Numbered from the stretch's first letter, positions 16,729-25,542 are shown. The stretch: DNA of 30,443 bases from Methylomonas sp. (GCA_026989715.1 JALSIU010000048.1:1-30443), one strand, 5' to 3'. The notes: a model not told the origin generated them from the sequence alone. Numbers and translations are program-made.

Positions 16729-17253
16729 ATGCATATTGATCCATTAGAAAAAAAGTGGGCACAAATATCGTTAGGTATTTGTGCCCTTTTTGTTGGCATT
16801 ATTATGCTGGATGCATTGTTTCATAGTGTTAATGCACCGAGTAATGTAGAAACAATCAATTCGGCAACACTACATTTAAGTGAGGAGTTTGCTGAAGATA
16901 ATTTAGGGGTAGAGGTCGATGATGACGGTAATATTATTGTACGCATGGTGGCGGGGCGTTATTCCTTTTTTCCTAAAAAAATAACGGTGCCGGCGGATAC
17001 TAAAATTACTTTTCGTTGGGTGAGTATTGATGTTGTGCATGGGGTGCATATTCCAATGACTAACATGAGTACCATGATCATACCGGGGTTTGTTGCAGAG
17101 GTAGAATCCTCTTTTCCTAAACCGGGAGATTATCCTGTTTTATGTAATGAGTATTGCGGCCTAGGGCATGACCATATGTGGAGTAAAATCGATGTGCTTG
17201 AAAAAGATAAGTGGCGTGCATTGCAAACCTCTTCTAAAGGAGTGGCAAAATAA
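16729..17253 (+). CDS. coxB: Cytochrome c oxidase subunit II (ba3-type, CuA)
   Basis: 174-aa subunit II that takes electrons from cytochrome c through the binuclear CuA centre on the periplasmic side. One N-terminal membrane helix (ISLGICALFVGIIMLDALF, about 13-31) is followed by a cupredoxin domain. The CuA ligands are visible: H104 (DVVHG), C139, C143, H147 and M150 in CNEYCGLGHDHM. Having one helix instead of two is typical of ba3 oxidases. I chose the ATG at 16729, which has GAGG 5 nt upstream and follows the small subunit stop at 16720. An in-frame upstream ATG at 16627 would lie inside the small subunit gene and add a charged, irrelevant leader. The stop overlaps the coxA start (TAATG). 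Confidence 0.93.
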   Translation: MHIDPLEKKWAQISLGICALFVGIIMLDALFHSVNAPSNVETINSATLHLSEEFAEDNLGVEVDDDGNIIVRMVAGRYSFFPKKITVPADTKITFRWVSIDVVHGVHIPMTNMSTMIIPGFVAEVESSFPKPGDYPVLCNEYCGLGHDHMWSKIDVLEKDKWRALQTSSKGVAK

Positions 17254-18878
17254 TGACTGATATAGCAGAAAGAAGATTGGCGTTAAGCCACATGTATGTT
17301 GCTTTTATTGCTTTTATATTGGCCTGTTTTATGGGGGAATATCAAGTATTAGAGCGTAGCGGCTTTATTTCGGCACTTGATTCACCGACAGTTTATTTTG
17401 CATCTGTCAGCACCCATGGGGTTTTAATGGCTTATGTCTTGACCACTTTTTTTATTATGGGTTTTGGTTATTATACGGCGACAACATCATTAAAAGTGCC
17501 TGTGTGGAATAAGCCACTTGCTTGGGGCGGCTTTGGCTTGGCCTTGTTAGGCACAGTGTTAGCTGCCATTCCTCTTTTATTGGGCTTGGCTTCAGTGATG
17601 TATACATTTTATCCCCCCGCACAGGCGCATTACCTATTTTATTTAGGGGCGACGTTATTGATTGTTGGGTCTTGGGTTTGGTGTGGCATTATGATTGTCA
17701 TGTTTTTGCAATGGAAAAAAGATAATCCGGGTGAGGCAGTTCCGCTGGCTATGTTTGCAACGACCATGAATGCTTTATTGTGGTTATGGACTAGTGCAGG
17801 GGTGGCTTTAGAGTCCTTATTTTTGATAGTGCCATGGTCTTTGGGCTGGACAGATACCATTGATCCTGGGTTGGCGCGTACATTGTTTGCCTGGACCTTA
17901 CATCCGATTGTTTATTTTTGGTTGATTCCTGCCTATATTGCATTTTATGTGTTTGTTCCTAAGCAAGCCGGTGCATTTTTGTTCAGTGATGAAGCGGCAA
18001 GAGCGGCCTTTATCGTTTTAGTGGTTTTTAGTTTACCTATCGGTTTTCACCATTTATACATGGATCCACAACAAGCTGCCGGCTGGAAAATGTTGCATGG
18101 TATTGGGACTTTTGTGGTCGCTTTGCCTACTTTCTTGACAGGCTTTACCGTGATTGCCTCGTTGGAAATAGCAGGGCGTTTACGGGGTGGCAAAGGTTTA
18201 TTTGGCTGGATCGGTAGTTTACCTTGGACTAATACAATGGTACTGGCGGTCATTTTATCGTTATTAATGCTGATTTTTGGTGGTTTTGGAGGGTTGATCA
18301 ATGCCAGCTATGCGATGAATGCGATGATTCATAATACCGCATGGGTGCCTGGGCATTTTCACCTGATTTTTGCAGGCACGACCGTCATTATGTATTTTGC
18401 CATTGCTTATTATTTATGGCCCATTTTGACCCAAAAGCCATTATATTCAAATAATTTGGCATTAGTACAATTGTGGACATGGTTTCTTGGTATGAGCATT
18501 ATGACTACCCCTTGGCATGTTTTAGGTTTATTGGGTCAGCCACGTCGTATTTCCAGCGTTGTGTATAATAATTTACTCACGCTTTCTTGGGAGCCGTATG
18601 AATTATTAATGATTTTTGGCGGCTTGGTTTTGCTAGGTTCAGCTTGTTTGTTTATTTATCAATTATTTAAAACACAGTTTTCGAATACGAGTGCAGTGTT
18701 TACAGGGGAAGTTGAATATGCAGAACCAATACATGCTGTGGGTACCTTGCCTGAATATCTGAATGATATAAAAATATGGAATAAAGTCATTGGGGTATTG
18801 ATGCTGATTAGTTTTGGTATTCCTATTTTACAATTCTTCTTTTTAGATACTTACGACTCAAGCGCATGGGGATTTTAA
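17253..18878 (+). CDS. coxA: Cytochrome c oxidase subunit I (b(a)3-type haem-copper oxidase)
   Basis: 541-aa polytopic catalytic subunit that reduces O2 to water and pumps protons. Metal ligands in order: low-spin haem His55 (STHGVLMAYV); CuB His217 in HPIVY with the cross-linking Tyr221; CuB His266-His267 (GFHHLYM); and VPGHFHL with high-spin haem His368 and low-spin haem His370. The HPxxY and HH are canonical. There is no family-A D-channel asparagine pattern, and the length with about 13 hydrophobic helices fits family B (ba3). It overlaps coxB by 1 nt and is followed by a cytochrome c gene 2 nt downstream. No haem A synthase or cox11 assembly gene is in the window. Confidence 0.94.
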   Translation: MTDIAERRLALSHMYVAFIAFILACFMGEYQVLERSGFISALDSPTVYFASVSTHGVLMAYVLTTFFIMGFGYYTATTSLKVPVWNKPLAWGGFGLALLGTVLAAIPLLLGLASVMYTFYPPAQAHYLFYLGATLLIVGSWVWCGIMIVMFLQWKKDNPGEAVPLAMFATTMNALLWLWTSAGVALESLFLIVPWSLGWTDTIDPGLARTLFAWTLHPIVYFWLIPAYIAFYVFVPKQAGAFLFSDEAARAAFIVLVVFSLPIGFHHLYMDPQQAAGWKMLHGIGTFVVALPTFLTGFTVIASLEIAGRLRGGKGLFGWIGSLPWTNTMVLAVILSLLMLIFGGFGGLINASYAMNAMIHNTAWVPGHFHLIFAGTTVIMYFAIAYYLWPILTQKPLYSNNLALVQLWTWFLGMSIMTTPWHVLGLLGQPRRISSVVYNNLLTLSWEPYELLMIFGGLVLLGSACLFIYQLFKTQFSNTSAVFTGEVEYAEPIHAVGTLPEYLNDIKIWNKVIGVLMLISFGIPILQFFFLDTYDSSAWGF

Positions 18879-18880
18879 AT

Positions 18881-19531
18881 ATGAAACAATTATTTGCTTT
18901 ATGGGGTTTATTATTGTTGCCGATACTTGGTAATGCAGAGCCCGCCTCAAATATTGCTTGGACACCTGAGCAATTGCGCTTTGTTAAAAATGCTGATTTA
19001 GAGAAGGGGAAACAGCTAGCAGGTGCTTGTGCCGGTTGTCATGGTGAAAAAGGGATTAGTCAAGTGGCTAATTTTCCATCACTCGCGGGGCAGTTAGCGA
19101 CTTATACTTATAAACAGCTACGTGACTATGCTGATGGTAAACGTAATAATGCTTTAATGAATTCGATTGCTACCGGCTTAAGTGAGCAAGACTCTGCTAA
19201 TTTGGCCGTGTGGTTTGCTTCGTTGACGGCACCTGAATATAAAGGTAAAAAACAGAACTTAGATAAAGCGGTTGTGTTGGTTGAAAAGGGCAATGGTAAA
19301 AAAATCATTCCGCCTTGCTTTACCTGTCATGGTAGTGATGGTATGGGAGAGCGGCAGGATATACCTGCTTTAGCTGGCCAACAGCCTGACTATTTTGCCA
19401 ATACCTTTAAAGCGTATAAATCAGGAGAGCGTCATAATGATGTTTATAGCCGCATGCGCTTGATTGCAGAGCAATTGAGTGATGTAGAAATTGAGCAATT
19501 GGCGCAATATTACTATCAATTAAAAAGGTAA
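18881..19531 (+). CDS. Di-haem cytochrome c (c4/c553-like), probable oxidase electron donor
   Basis: 216-aa exported cytochrome with two mono-haem domains. A signal peptide (LFALWGLLLLPILGNA, cut before EPASN) is followed by haem site 1 CAGCH (C50, C53, H54) and haem site 2 CFTCH (C146, C149, H150). Each has a downstream methionine candidate for the axial ligand (ALMNSIATG and YSRMRLIAEQ). The two repeats (ITP/SLAGQ and IPALAGQQPDYF) are characteristic of cytochrome c4. I chose the ATG at 18881, which lies 2 nt after the coxA stop and gives a clean signal peptide. The upstream ATG at 18866 is inside coxA. As the last gene of the oxidase operon, it most likely delivers electrons to CuA. Confidence 0.9.
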   Translation: MKQLFALWGLLLLPILGNAEPASNIAWTPEQLRFVKNADLEKGKQLAGACAGCHGEKGISQVANFPSLAGQLATYTYKQLRDYADGKRNNALMNSIATGLSEQDSANLAVWFASLTAPEYKGKKQNLDKAVVLVEKGNGKKIIPPCFTCHGSDGMGERQDIPALAGQQPDYFANTFKAYKSGERHNDVYSRMRLIAEQLSDVEIEQLAQYYYQLKR

Positions 19532-19542
19532 TAGCAAAGAAA

Positions 19543-19644
19543 CTGCACGCGGTGATGATTTTTTGTTTAAAGTAGGTAGTGCAATGATGGGGAAGCAAAA
19601 AATGCTCTCCCCATCCTTCTCCTTAAGTCGGTTGCCGCGTGCAG
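19543..19644. terminator. Nested inverted repeat between cytochrome c and DUF2780 genes
   Basis: Outer perfect 10-bp arms CTGCACGCGG (19543-19552) and CCGCGTGCAG (19635-19644) enclose a strong inner hairpin. In the inner hairpin, ATGGGGA-AGCA pairs with TGCT-c-TCCCCAT over an AAAAA loop (19587-19614). It lies between two convergent genes, so the likeliest role is a bidirectional terminator or mRNA 3'-end structure. There is no clean U-tract, and a small RNA or the remnant of a tiny mobile repeat is also possible. Confidence 0.5.
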
Positions 19645-19652
19645 TATTTATA

Positions 19653-20165
19653 TTACAATCCGGATAAAGAACCTAATAAGGCTTTAGAGATTTGGTTGCC
19701 TGCTTCTTTTTTGACGTAATCAGAAATAATCGGTGTAAATTGTCCTATCATATCAGAAGATAAACCTAGGCTTTGAAAGCTTTCTGCTAAAGCGGCCGCC
19801 TGGCCTAAGGTATTACTTTTATCGCCGATTAAAGCAGAAGTTCCTGATGCAACTTGTGACCAACCACTTTTACTTTTAGGTGCGGCACCCATTAAGTTAT
19901 TCACCTCAGGTACGGCAGAAACCAGTTTGTTGAAATCATTGGCTTGCATACCGGCTTTAGCGACTTGAAATAAAGAACCTGCTCCGCCTGAAGCTTGTGC
20001 CGGCGTAATGCCTAATTCTTGTACTAAACGATTACTTAATGCACTCGATACTACATCACCGGTATTGGAAACCGCAGCGGTCGCAGGCTCTTTAACGGCG
20101 GTAGAACCACCAAAACAACCCGATAATAAGGCCGCAACAGCGACAGAATAAACAACTTTTTTCAT
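19653..20165 (-). CDS. DUF2780 lipoprotein
   Basis: 170-aa predicted lipoprotein. The signal peptide MKKVVYSVAVAALLSGC has a lipobox LLSG-C17. Residue 18 is Phe, not Asp, so outer-membrane sorting is expected. The mature protein is rich in Ala, Gly and Ser and follows the DUF2780 family pattern: LVQELGITPAQASGGAGSLFQVAK (about 48-71), DFNKLVSAVPEVNNLMGAAP (about 77-96), then a helical C-terminus (FTPIISDYVKKEAG). The function of the family is unknown. The start has a good ribosome site (AGGAGAAAG). It is convergent with the cytochrome c gene and separated from bioA by 162 nt, so probably monocistronic. Confidence 0.82.
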   Translation of the reverse strand: MKKVVYSVAVAALLSGCFGGSTAVKEPATAAVSNTGDVVSSALSNRLVQELGITPAQASGGAGSLFQVAKAGMQANDFNKLVSAVPEVNNLMGAAPKSKSGWSQVASGTSALIGDKSNTLGQAAALAESFQSLGLSSDMIGQFTPIISDYVKKEAGNQISKALLGSLSGL

Positions 20166-20327
20166 GATGACTTTCTCCTGGAAATAAAAAATTCAATTTA
20201 TATTTCGCGCAAACTATGGCGCAAAAACAGATAAAGCATGCCTTAATGTGTTAGAAATTGCTAGCCTTTTATTTGCGATAGGGAGTATTTTGTCCTGAAG
20301 GTGCGTAATAGGGCGCGTAGAGAGATT

Positions 20328-21614
20328 TTAATCCATATTGGCTACAACCTGAATGACTGCTTGAGTGAGTTGTTGCAGTTCAGCGGTAGAGATAATAAAG
20401 GGAGGCATAAGGTAAATTAATTTATTAAAAGGACGCACCCAAACACCCGCCGCCACAAATTGAGGTTGCAGTTTTTTGATATTGATAGCTTGCTGTAATT
20501 CAATCACACCTATTGCGCCTATGACGCGGACATCTTTCACATGGGGATATTGCTTGCAGGGGCTTAATCCTGTTAACAGGGCGTGTTCTATCGTTTTGAC
20601 CATTGCCTGCCAAGGTGAGTTGAGTAATAACTTTAAGCTAGCCAAAGCGGTTGCACAGGCGAGTGGATTGGCCATAAATGTAGGGCCATGCATAAATAAG
20701 CCAGGTTCACCTTGTTTAATGCCCTCTGCTATTTCATTTGTGGTCAACGTGGCGGCTAAAGTCATATAACCTCCTGTTAAAGCTTTGCCTAGGCAAAGTA
20801 TATCAGGTGCTATGTCGGCATGCTCGCAGGCAAATAACTTGCCTGTACGACCAAATCCTGTTGCAATTTCATCTAAAATTAATAATACTTCAAATTGCGT
20901 ACATAATTCGCGTACTTGCTTCAGATAGTCGGCGGCATAAAAACGCATGCCGCCTGCACCTTGAACAATGGGTTCTATAATAATCGCTGCAATGTCTTGG
21001 TGGTGCTGTTGCAACTGTTGCTTAAGTGGGGCAATATCGGCCTCTGTACAGGGTTGCTGAAAACCGCAGTTAGGCGCATCAGCAAATAGCTGTTGTGCTA
21101 ATGTCGTGCTAAATAAGCTGTGCATGCCATTTTCAGGGTCACTGACGGACATCGCACCAAAAGTATCGCCATGGTAGCCATGACGAATGCTCAGCATTTT
21201 TTGTTTTTGAGGTTTTTGTTTTGCGTGCCAATATTGAATGGCCATTTTGATGGCGACTTCAACAGAGACAGAGCCGGAATCGGCAAAGAAAACGGTTTGC
21301 AAAGGCGCAGGAGTCATTTCAACTAATTGCGTGGCTAACTCTATGGCGGGTTGATGTGTAAGACCGCCAAACATAATATGCGCCATGCTTTGCAATTGTT
21401 GTGTAATGGCTTGATTTAAGTCAGGATGATTATAGCCATGTATGGCACTCCACCAAGATGACATGCCATCTATCAGAACAGTGCCATCCATTAGGGTTAT
21501 TTTTGCCCCCGAAGCAGATTTGACAGGGTAAATAGGCGTATCGGCACGTACTGCACTATAAGGGTGCCATACGTGCTGGTGGTCTTGCTCTAATAAATAG
21601 GGTATTGATTGCAC
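20328..21614 (-). CDS. bioA: Adenosylmethionine-8-amino-7-oxononanoate aminotransferase
   Basis: 428-aa PLP enzyme of biotin synthesis that converts 7-keto-8-aminopelargonate to 7,8-diaminopelargonate with S-adenosylmethionine as amino donor. Fold-type I, class III motifs are visible: HVWHPYSAV near the N-terminus, MSSWWSAIHGYNHP (BioA-specific substrate region), GYHGDTFGAMSVSDP, DEIATGFGRTGKLFACEHA and the PLP lysine in LCLGKALTGGYMTLAATL. Length is as usual. The other biotin genes (bioB, F, H, C, D) are not adjacent, so the pathway is dispersed in this genome. Confidence 0.95.
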   Translation of the reverse strand: MQSIPYLLEQDHQHVWHPYSAVRADTPIYPVKSASGAKITLMDGTVLIDGMSSWWSAIHGYNHPDLNQAITQQLQSMAHIMFGGLTHQPAIELATQLVEMTPAPLQTVFFADSGSVSVEVAIKMAIQYWHAKQKPQKQKMLSIRHGYHGDTFGAMSVSDPENGMHSLFSTTLAQQLFADAPNCGFQQPCTEADIAPLKQQLQQHHQDIAAIIIEPIVQGAGGMRFYAADYLKQVRELCTQFEVLLILDEIATGFGRTGKLFACEHADIAPDILCLGKALTGGYMTLAATLTTNEIAEGIKQGEPGLFMHGPTFMANPLACATALASLKLLLNSPWQAMVKTIEHALLTGLSPCKQYPHVKDVRVIGAIGVIELQQAINIKKLQPQFVAAGVWVRPFNKLIYLMPPFIISTAELQQLTQAVIQVVANMD

Positions 21615-21732
21615 GGTTTGTAATTTAGGTAAGCTAAGTTAGAGTGCCGTTTTTTAGGTGTAGCGGCCAATATTTGAGTTTATTTGTATCGCAAACAACC
21701 TAATGTTTCATGATGAAATGTTGATGTACTAA

Positions 21733-22167
21733 TTAGCTCATTTGTTTTTCACGAATTTCTTCTGCTGTTTTGCAGTCAATGCATAAATCAGCCGTCGGAC
21801 GTGCTTCTAAACGGCGTACGCCAATTTCTATTCCACAAGCATCACAATAGCCATAGTCATCAGAGTCAAGCAGTACAAGTGACTCATTTATTTTTTTAAG
21901 TAGCTTCCTTTCTCTATCACGGGTTCTTAATTCCAAACTAAACTCAGATTCTTGAGAGGCACGGTCATTTGGATCGGGGTAATTCGCTGCATCATCACGC
22001 ATATGATCGACGGTGCGATCGACTTCGCGCATGAGCTCATTTTTCCAATTGGTTAAAATGGCTCTAAAATGCGCCTTTTGCGCCTCATTCATAAATTCTT
22101 CGCCTTCTTTTTCCTGATAAGGCGTAAAATTAAAAGGTGTGCTTTCAGCTGATATGCTGTTGGTCAT
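21733..22167 (-). CDS. dksA: RNA polymerase-binding transcription factor DksA
   Basis: 144-aa DksA: an N-terminal coiled coil and a C-terminal four-cysteine zinc finger. It inserts into the RNA polymerase secondary channel and works with ppGpp in the stringent response. The coiled-coil tip DDAANYPDPNDRASQESE carries the key aspartates, and the zinc ligands lie in YCDACGIEIG and LCIDCKTAEEIRE. That gives four cysteines, so this is the zinc-containing form rather than a C- variant such as P. aeruginosa DksA2. The start is backed by AGGAGC 8 nt upstream. Length is close to E. coli DksA (151). It is divergent from the aminotransferase gene. Confidence 0.94.
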   Translation of the reverse strand: MTNSISAESTPFNFTPYQEKEGEEFMNEAQKAHFRAILTNWKNELMREVDRTVDHMRDDAANYPDPNDRASQESEFSLELRTRDRERKLLKKINESLVLLDSDDYGYCDACGIEIGVRRLEARPTADLCIDCKTAEEIREKQMS

Positions 22168-22278
22168 CCATTAGCTCCTGATTAATTAAAAACTGCGCAT
22201 TTTTATCAGGATAATGACAATTAAGCAAGATAAATCAGTAAAATTTAACAAATCTTTTTAAGGGATAGCAGGAAAATT

Positions 22279-23439
22279 ATGCAAGTAGCAAAGCGAATGG
22301 CATCCATAACTCCTTTTTATGTCATGGAGTTATTACGCCGTGCCAAGCAATTGGAAGCGGAAGGCAAAGAGATTATTCACATGGAAATTGGTGAGCCGGA
22401 TTATGGCACACCTGAGCCGATTATTGAATCAGGACTAGCTTATATAAAAAAAGGGCAGGTTAAATATACGCCAGCGGCTGGTTTGCCTGCATTAAGGCAA
22501 AAAATTTCGAGGTTTTATCAAGACCAATATCAAGTTAATGTGCCGATGGAGCGTATTTTTATTACGCCGGGGGCATCGGGTGCTTTTTTATTGGCACTGG
22601 GTGTCAGTTTAGACCCAGGGACTGATATTTTATTGGCTGATCCTAGTTACCCGTGTAATCAAAATTTTATTCAATTATTTTCCGGTACGGCAAAGTATGT
22701 GCCTGTCGGTGCGGATACCGCGTATCAATTATCTGTTGATTTGGTGCGCCGGCATTGGCAAGCAAAGACAGGGGGGGTATTGATTGCATCGCCGTCTAAT
22801 CCGACAGGTAGCCTTATTAGCCGGTTGCAATTAGAAAAAATAATACAGTTTATTGATACTCAGCAAGGTATTTTATTTTCCGACGAAATTTATCATGGCT
22901 TGGTTTATGAGCCGGGTATAGCAAGTGCATTACAATTGAGTGAACAGGTTTTTGTAATGAATAGTTTTTCTAAATATTTTGGGATGACTGGCTGGCGTAT
23001 TGGCTGGTTAGTCGTGCCGCCACAATTTATAGAGGCGACCGAAAAGTTAGCACAAAATATTTTTATTTCTACGTCTAGTCATTCACAATATGCTGCCTTA
23101 GCCGCTTTTGATGCAGAGACATTACTAGAGTTAGAAAATAGACGTCTCGATTTTAAGCAAAAACGTGATTTTTTGCACACAAACTTAGTGCGTTTAGGGT
23201 TTAAAATACCCATCAAACCTGCCGGTGCGTTTTATATTTATGCAGATTGTAGTCAATTTACGTATGATAGCTTTCAATTTGCTGAACAGTTATTAGAAGT
23301 AGAAGGTGTTGCCGTTACACCTGGTAAAGATTTTGGTAGTAATAATAGTCATCATTATCTGCGTTTTGCTTATACAAGTAGCCTACAAGAGATTGCCAAG
23401 GCAATACAGCGTTTAGAGCGTTTTATTAAAAATTTATAA
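22279..23439 (+). CDS. PLP-dependent aminotransferase, class I/II
   Basis: 386-aa fold-type I aminotransferase of the aspartate aminotransferase Igamma type. N-terminal EIIHMEIGEPDYGTPEPI is followed by KYTPAAGLPALRQKI, then SPSNPTGSL and DEIYHGLVY. The PLP-binding lysine is in NSFSKYFGMTGWRIGW, and the substrate-carboxylate Arg is in HHYLRFAYTSS. The amino acid substrate cannot be read with confidence. Aspartate, alanine and aromatic specificities all occur among close relatives. A rhodanese gene follows after 17 nt and is probably co-transcribed. Confidence 0.9.
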   Translation: MQVAKRMASITPFYVMELLRRAKQLEAEGKEIIHMEIGEPDYGTPEPIIESGLAYIKKGQVKYTPAAGLPALRQKISRFYQDQYQVNVPMERIFITPGASGAFLLALGVSLDPGTDILLADPSYPCNQNFIQLFSGTAKYVPVGADTAYQLSVDLVRRHWQAKTGGVLIASPSNPTGSLISRLQLEKIIQFIDTQQGILFSDEIYHGLVYEPGIASALQLSEQVFVMNSFSKYFGMTGWRIGWLVVPPQFIEATEKLAQNIFISTSSHSQYAALAAFDAETLLELENRRLDFKQKRDFLHTNLVRLGFKIPIKPAGAFYIYADCSQFTYDSFQFAEQLLEVEGVAVTPGKDFGSNNSHHYLRFAYTSSLQEIAKAIQRLERFIKNL

Positions 23440-23456
23440 AAAATTGAGTAGACATC

Positions 23457-23783
23457 ATGGCAATACAAGCTATTTCTCCTATTTATTTACAACATCAATT
23501 GTTAGAAAATTCGACTGCTTTTTATTTATTAGATGTGCGCGAGCCTTTTGAATATGAAATAGCGGCATTAGCAGGGAGCATCTTGATACCCATGCAAGAA
23601 ATTCCTGAACGTCTTTCCGATCTGGATAAAAATCAAGCAATCGTTGTGATTTGTCATCACGGTATGCGTAGTCAACAAGTGGCTTATTTTCTTGACCGGC
23701 AGGGTTTTAATTTTATTTATAATTTAACAGGTGGCATAGATGCGTGGGCGCGTGCCTGTGACTCTGGAATGGCACTTTATTAG
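23457..23783 (+). CDS. Single-domain rhodanese-like protein
   Basis: 108-aa rhodanese domain. LLDVREPFEYEIAALAGSILIPMQEI is the N-terminal CH2A-like motif. The active-site loop is VICHHGMRSQQVAYFL, with the catalytic cysteine at about residue 67. The C-terminal LTGGIDAWA is characteristic. There is no signal peptide, so it is cytoplasmic. The loop CHHGMRS is like GlpE/YgaP-type single-domain sulfurtransferases. The physiological sulfur acceptor is unknown. It probably shares a message with the preceding aminotransferase. Confidence 0.9.
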   Translation: MAIQAISPIYLQHQLLENSTAFYLLDVREPFEYEIAALAGSILIPMQEIPERLSDLDKNQAIVVICHHGMRSQQVAYFLDRQGFNFIYNLTGGIDAWARACDSGMALY

Positions 23784-23836
23784 TTAAGAGCTGAGGGTGA
23801 AATAAAGACATATTAAGACGATAGCACTGTTATTTT

Positions 23837-24271
23837 ATGCGTCAATATTTCATGGGAAAAGGGCGAGTGCTAAAGATATACAAAGTATGCCGATTAATAA
23901 TAGTGCATGCTTTGTTAATTTATACACCGTGCTCATTAGCTGTTGAGGTTATCACTCATACTGATGCGTCAGTATCATTAACGCAAGTGAAAGACTTGCG
24001 AGCAATTTTCAGTATGCGTTTACGCTATTGGCCGGATGGTAGCAAAATTCGAGTTTTTGTATTACCTGATAACAATGCACTACATAAAAAATTTGTAAAG
24101 GAAAAATTGCATATGTTTCCGCATCAGCTACGCAGAACTTGGGATCGTATGACTTACACGGGAACGGGGCAGCCACCGGTAACGGTGAATTCTAATGCTG
24201 AAATGTTGGAAAAAATTCAAAATACGCCTAATGCGATTGGCTATATAGAGATAAATGAGGCCAATAAATGA
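23837..24271 (+). CDS. One-lobe PstS-like periplasmic protein, copy 1
   Basis: 144-aa exported protein of the short phosphate-ABC-transporter substrate-binding-like family. Signal region (VCRLIIVHALLIYTPCSLA) leads to mature VEVITH. The conserved core reads LRAIFSMRLRYWPDGSKIRVFVLP, then FPHQLRRTWDRMTYTGTGQP and NAIGYI. The mature part is only about 105 residues, one lobe compared with the two-lobe PstS (about 320), so transport-type ligand capture is doubtful and a sensor or adaptor role is inferred. No permease or ATPase gene accompanies it. The 5' end is uncertain. ATG 23837 has no clear ribosome site, and the GTG at 23867 (AAAGGG upstream) would give a more typical signal peptide. The stop overlaps the porin start (ATGA). 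Paralogue of the gene at 25791. Confidence 0.8.
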   Translation: MRQYFMGKGRVLKIYKVCRLIIVHALLIYTPCSLAVEVITHTDASVSLTQVKDLRAIFSMRLRYWPDGSKIRVFVLPDNNALHKKFVKEKLHMFPHQLRRTWDRMTYTGTGQPPVTVNSNAEMLEKIQNTPNAIGYIEINEANK

Positions 24272-25542
24272 AATTGTGCAGGCTAAAAATTATATTATAC
24301 TGTTTGTCTCTTTTTTCTTATATCGCAGGTGCTGCTGAGCATATTTTAGATGCCGTGCAATCTGATGCCACAAGTGCTGATATCTCTCAACAAGGGTTTG
24401 ATTGGACACCTTATCAAAAAGCTTGGCATGATGATGTGCAGTTACATGGTTTTCTCAGTCAAGGGTTATTTAATAGCTCAGGCAATAATGTATTTGGTAA
24501 CAGTAAAAATAGCGTTTCTGCGGGGCTAACCGAAGTGGGGCTGAATATCTCTTACCAAGCCTTAAATAACCTCAGTTTTGCATTGCAAGGCCTATATCGG
24601 CGTGCAGGTGAAAGTACCGGTAGTGCTGGTGAAGTCAGCTTGGATTTTGGCTTTGTTGATTTAACGCTTATTGATTTATCCGCTATTCGTATTGGAGTAC
24701 GGGGCGGACGCATTAAAAATTCATGGGGTTTATACAATGAAACACGAGATGTCTCTTTTACGCATCCAACTATCTTTTTACCGTTGATATATTTTGAGCG
24801 TTCGCGCTCTATGATGTTGGCAATGGATGGCGGCCAAGTTTATGCTGATTATAATAGTGCTATTGGAGATTTTTCCTTTAAATTTAATTATGGTTTTATG
24901 AATGATAATAAAGAACTTTTGTTGTCAATTACCGCTAATCCAAATGTTGGTGGCCATTTAGACCCTGAAAAAAGCTTTATGACACAACTAAGATATGATA
25001 TAGATGGTGGAAAATATATTTTCGCATTGAGTTATGCTGATATTAATATGGGCTATGTTGCATACGGTGCGTTTGACCCTTATGCAGGGATGCAAACCCA
25101 TATTTATCCTATTGTTGTTTCTGCACAATATAATGGTGAATCTTTTAATTTGACGGGTGAATATAGTTATCAATGGAATGAGTTTAGCAATTTTTCTAAC
25201 CGGGCTGATGCACGCCCTATTAGTGAGCATTGGTATATACAAGCTGGCTATCGCCTATTAGATAACGTAGAATTTACCGTACGTTATGATGCGTCAGTAC
25301 AAGATATTTCTGATAGAAAGGGAGAATTGTTTCAGCAGCTTACAGGGCTTCCATCGCACTTGGCTTATACTAAAGATTGGGTTGTGGGTTTGCGCTGGGA
25401 TATAACACCTGCATGGATGGTACGAACGGAATATCATTGGATACACGGTGCATCAATGGTGAGTGCTTTGGATAACCCTGATGCCATGAATATTGCCAAA
25501 GATTGGAATATTTACGCTTTGCAGGTATCGTTTAGATTTTAG
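24268..25542 (+). CDS. Outer-membrane beta-barrel (porin-like) protein, copy 1
   Basis: 424-aa exported protein. The signal peptide (LKIILYCLSLFSYIAGAAE) is followed by a short linker and, from about residue 60 (LHGFLSQGLFNSS), an array of amphipathic beta strands rich in Tyr, Phe and Gly. Examples are LNISYQALNNLSFALQGLYRRAG, FVDLTLI, IRIGVRGGRIKNSWGLYNETRD and FKFNYGF. It ends LQVSFRF, with the C-terminal phenylalanine recognised by the BAM complex. Substrate unknown. Translation is coupled to the periplasmic protein gene by a 4-nt overlap, which argues that the two work together. About two thirds identical by eye to the second copy at 26188, best in the N-terminal half. Confidence 0.85.
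   Translation: MKLCRLKIILYCLSLFSYIAGAAEHILDAVQSDATSADISQQGFDWTPYQKAWHDDVQLHGFLSQGLFNSSGNNVFGNSKNSVSAGLTEVGLNISYQALNNLSFALQGLYRRAGESTGSAGEVSLDFGFVDLTLIDLSAIRIGVRGGRIKNSWGLYNETRDVSFTHPTIFLPLIYFERSRSMMLAMDGGQVYADYNSAIGDFSFKFNYGFMNDNKELLLSITANPNVGGHLDPEKSFMTQLRYDIDGGKYIFALSYADINMGYVAYGAFDPYAGMQTHIYPIVVSAQYNGESFNLTGEYSYQWNEFSNFSNRADARPISEHWYIQAGYRLLDNVEFTVRYDASVQDISDRKGELFQQLTGLPSHLAYTKDWVVGLRWDITPAWMVRTEYHWIHGASMVSALDNPDAMNIAKDWNIYALQVSFRF

Noticed and set aside
17522..17860. Short frames on both strands inside coxA
   Set aside because: They overlap a strongly conserved oxidase gene in other frames, have no ribosome sites and no family resemblance.
18866..18880. Upstream start at 18866 for the cytochrome c gene
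   Set aside because: It lies within coxA. The ATG at 18881 directly follows the coxA stop and gives a cleaner signal peptide.
23837..25542. Phosphate ABC transporter locus
   Set aside because: The PstS-like protein is only one lobe in size and no pstC, pstA, pstB or phoU gene is present in the cluster.
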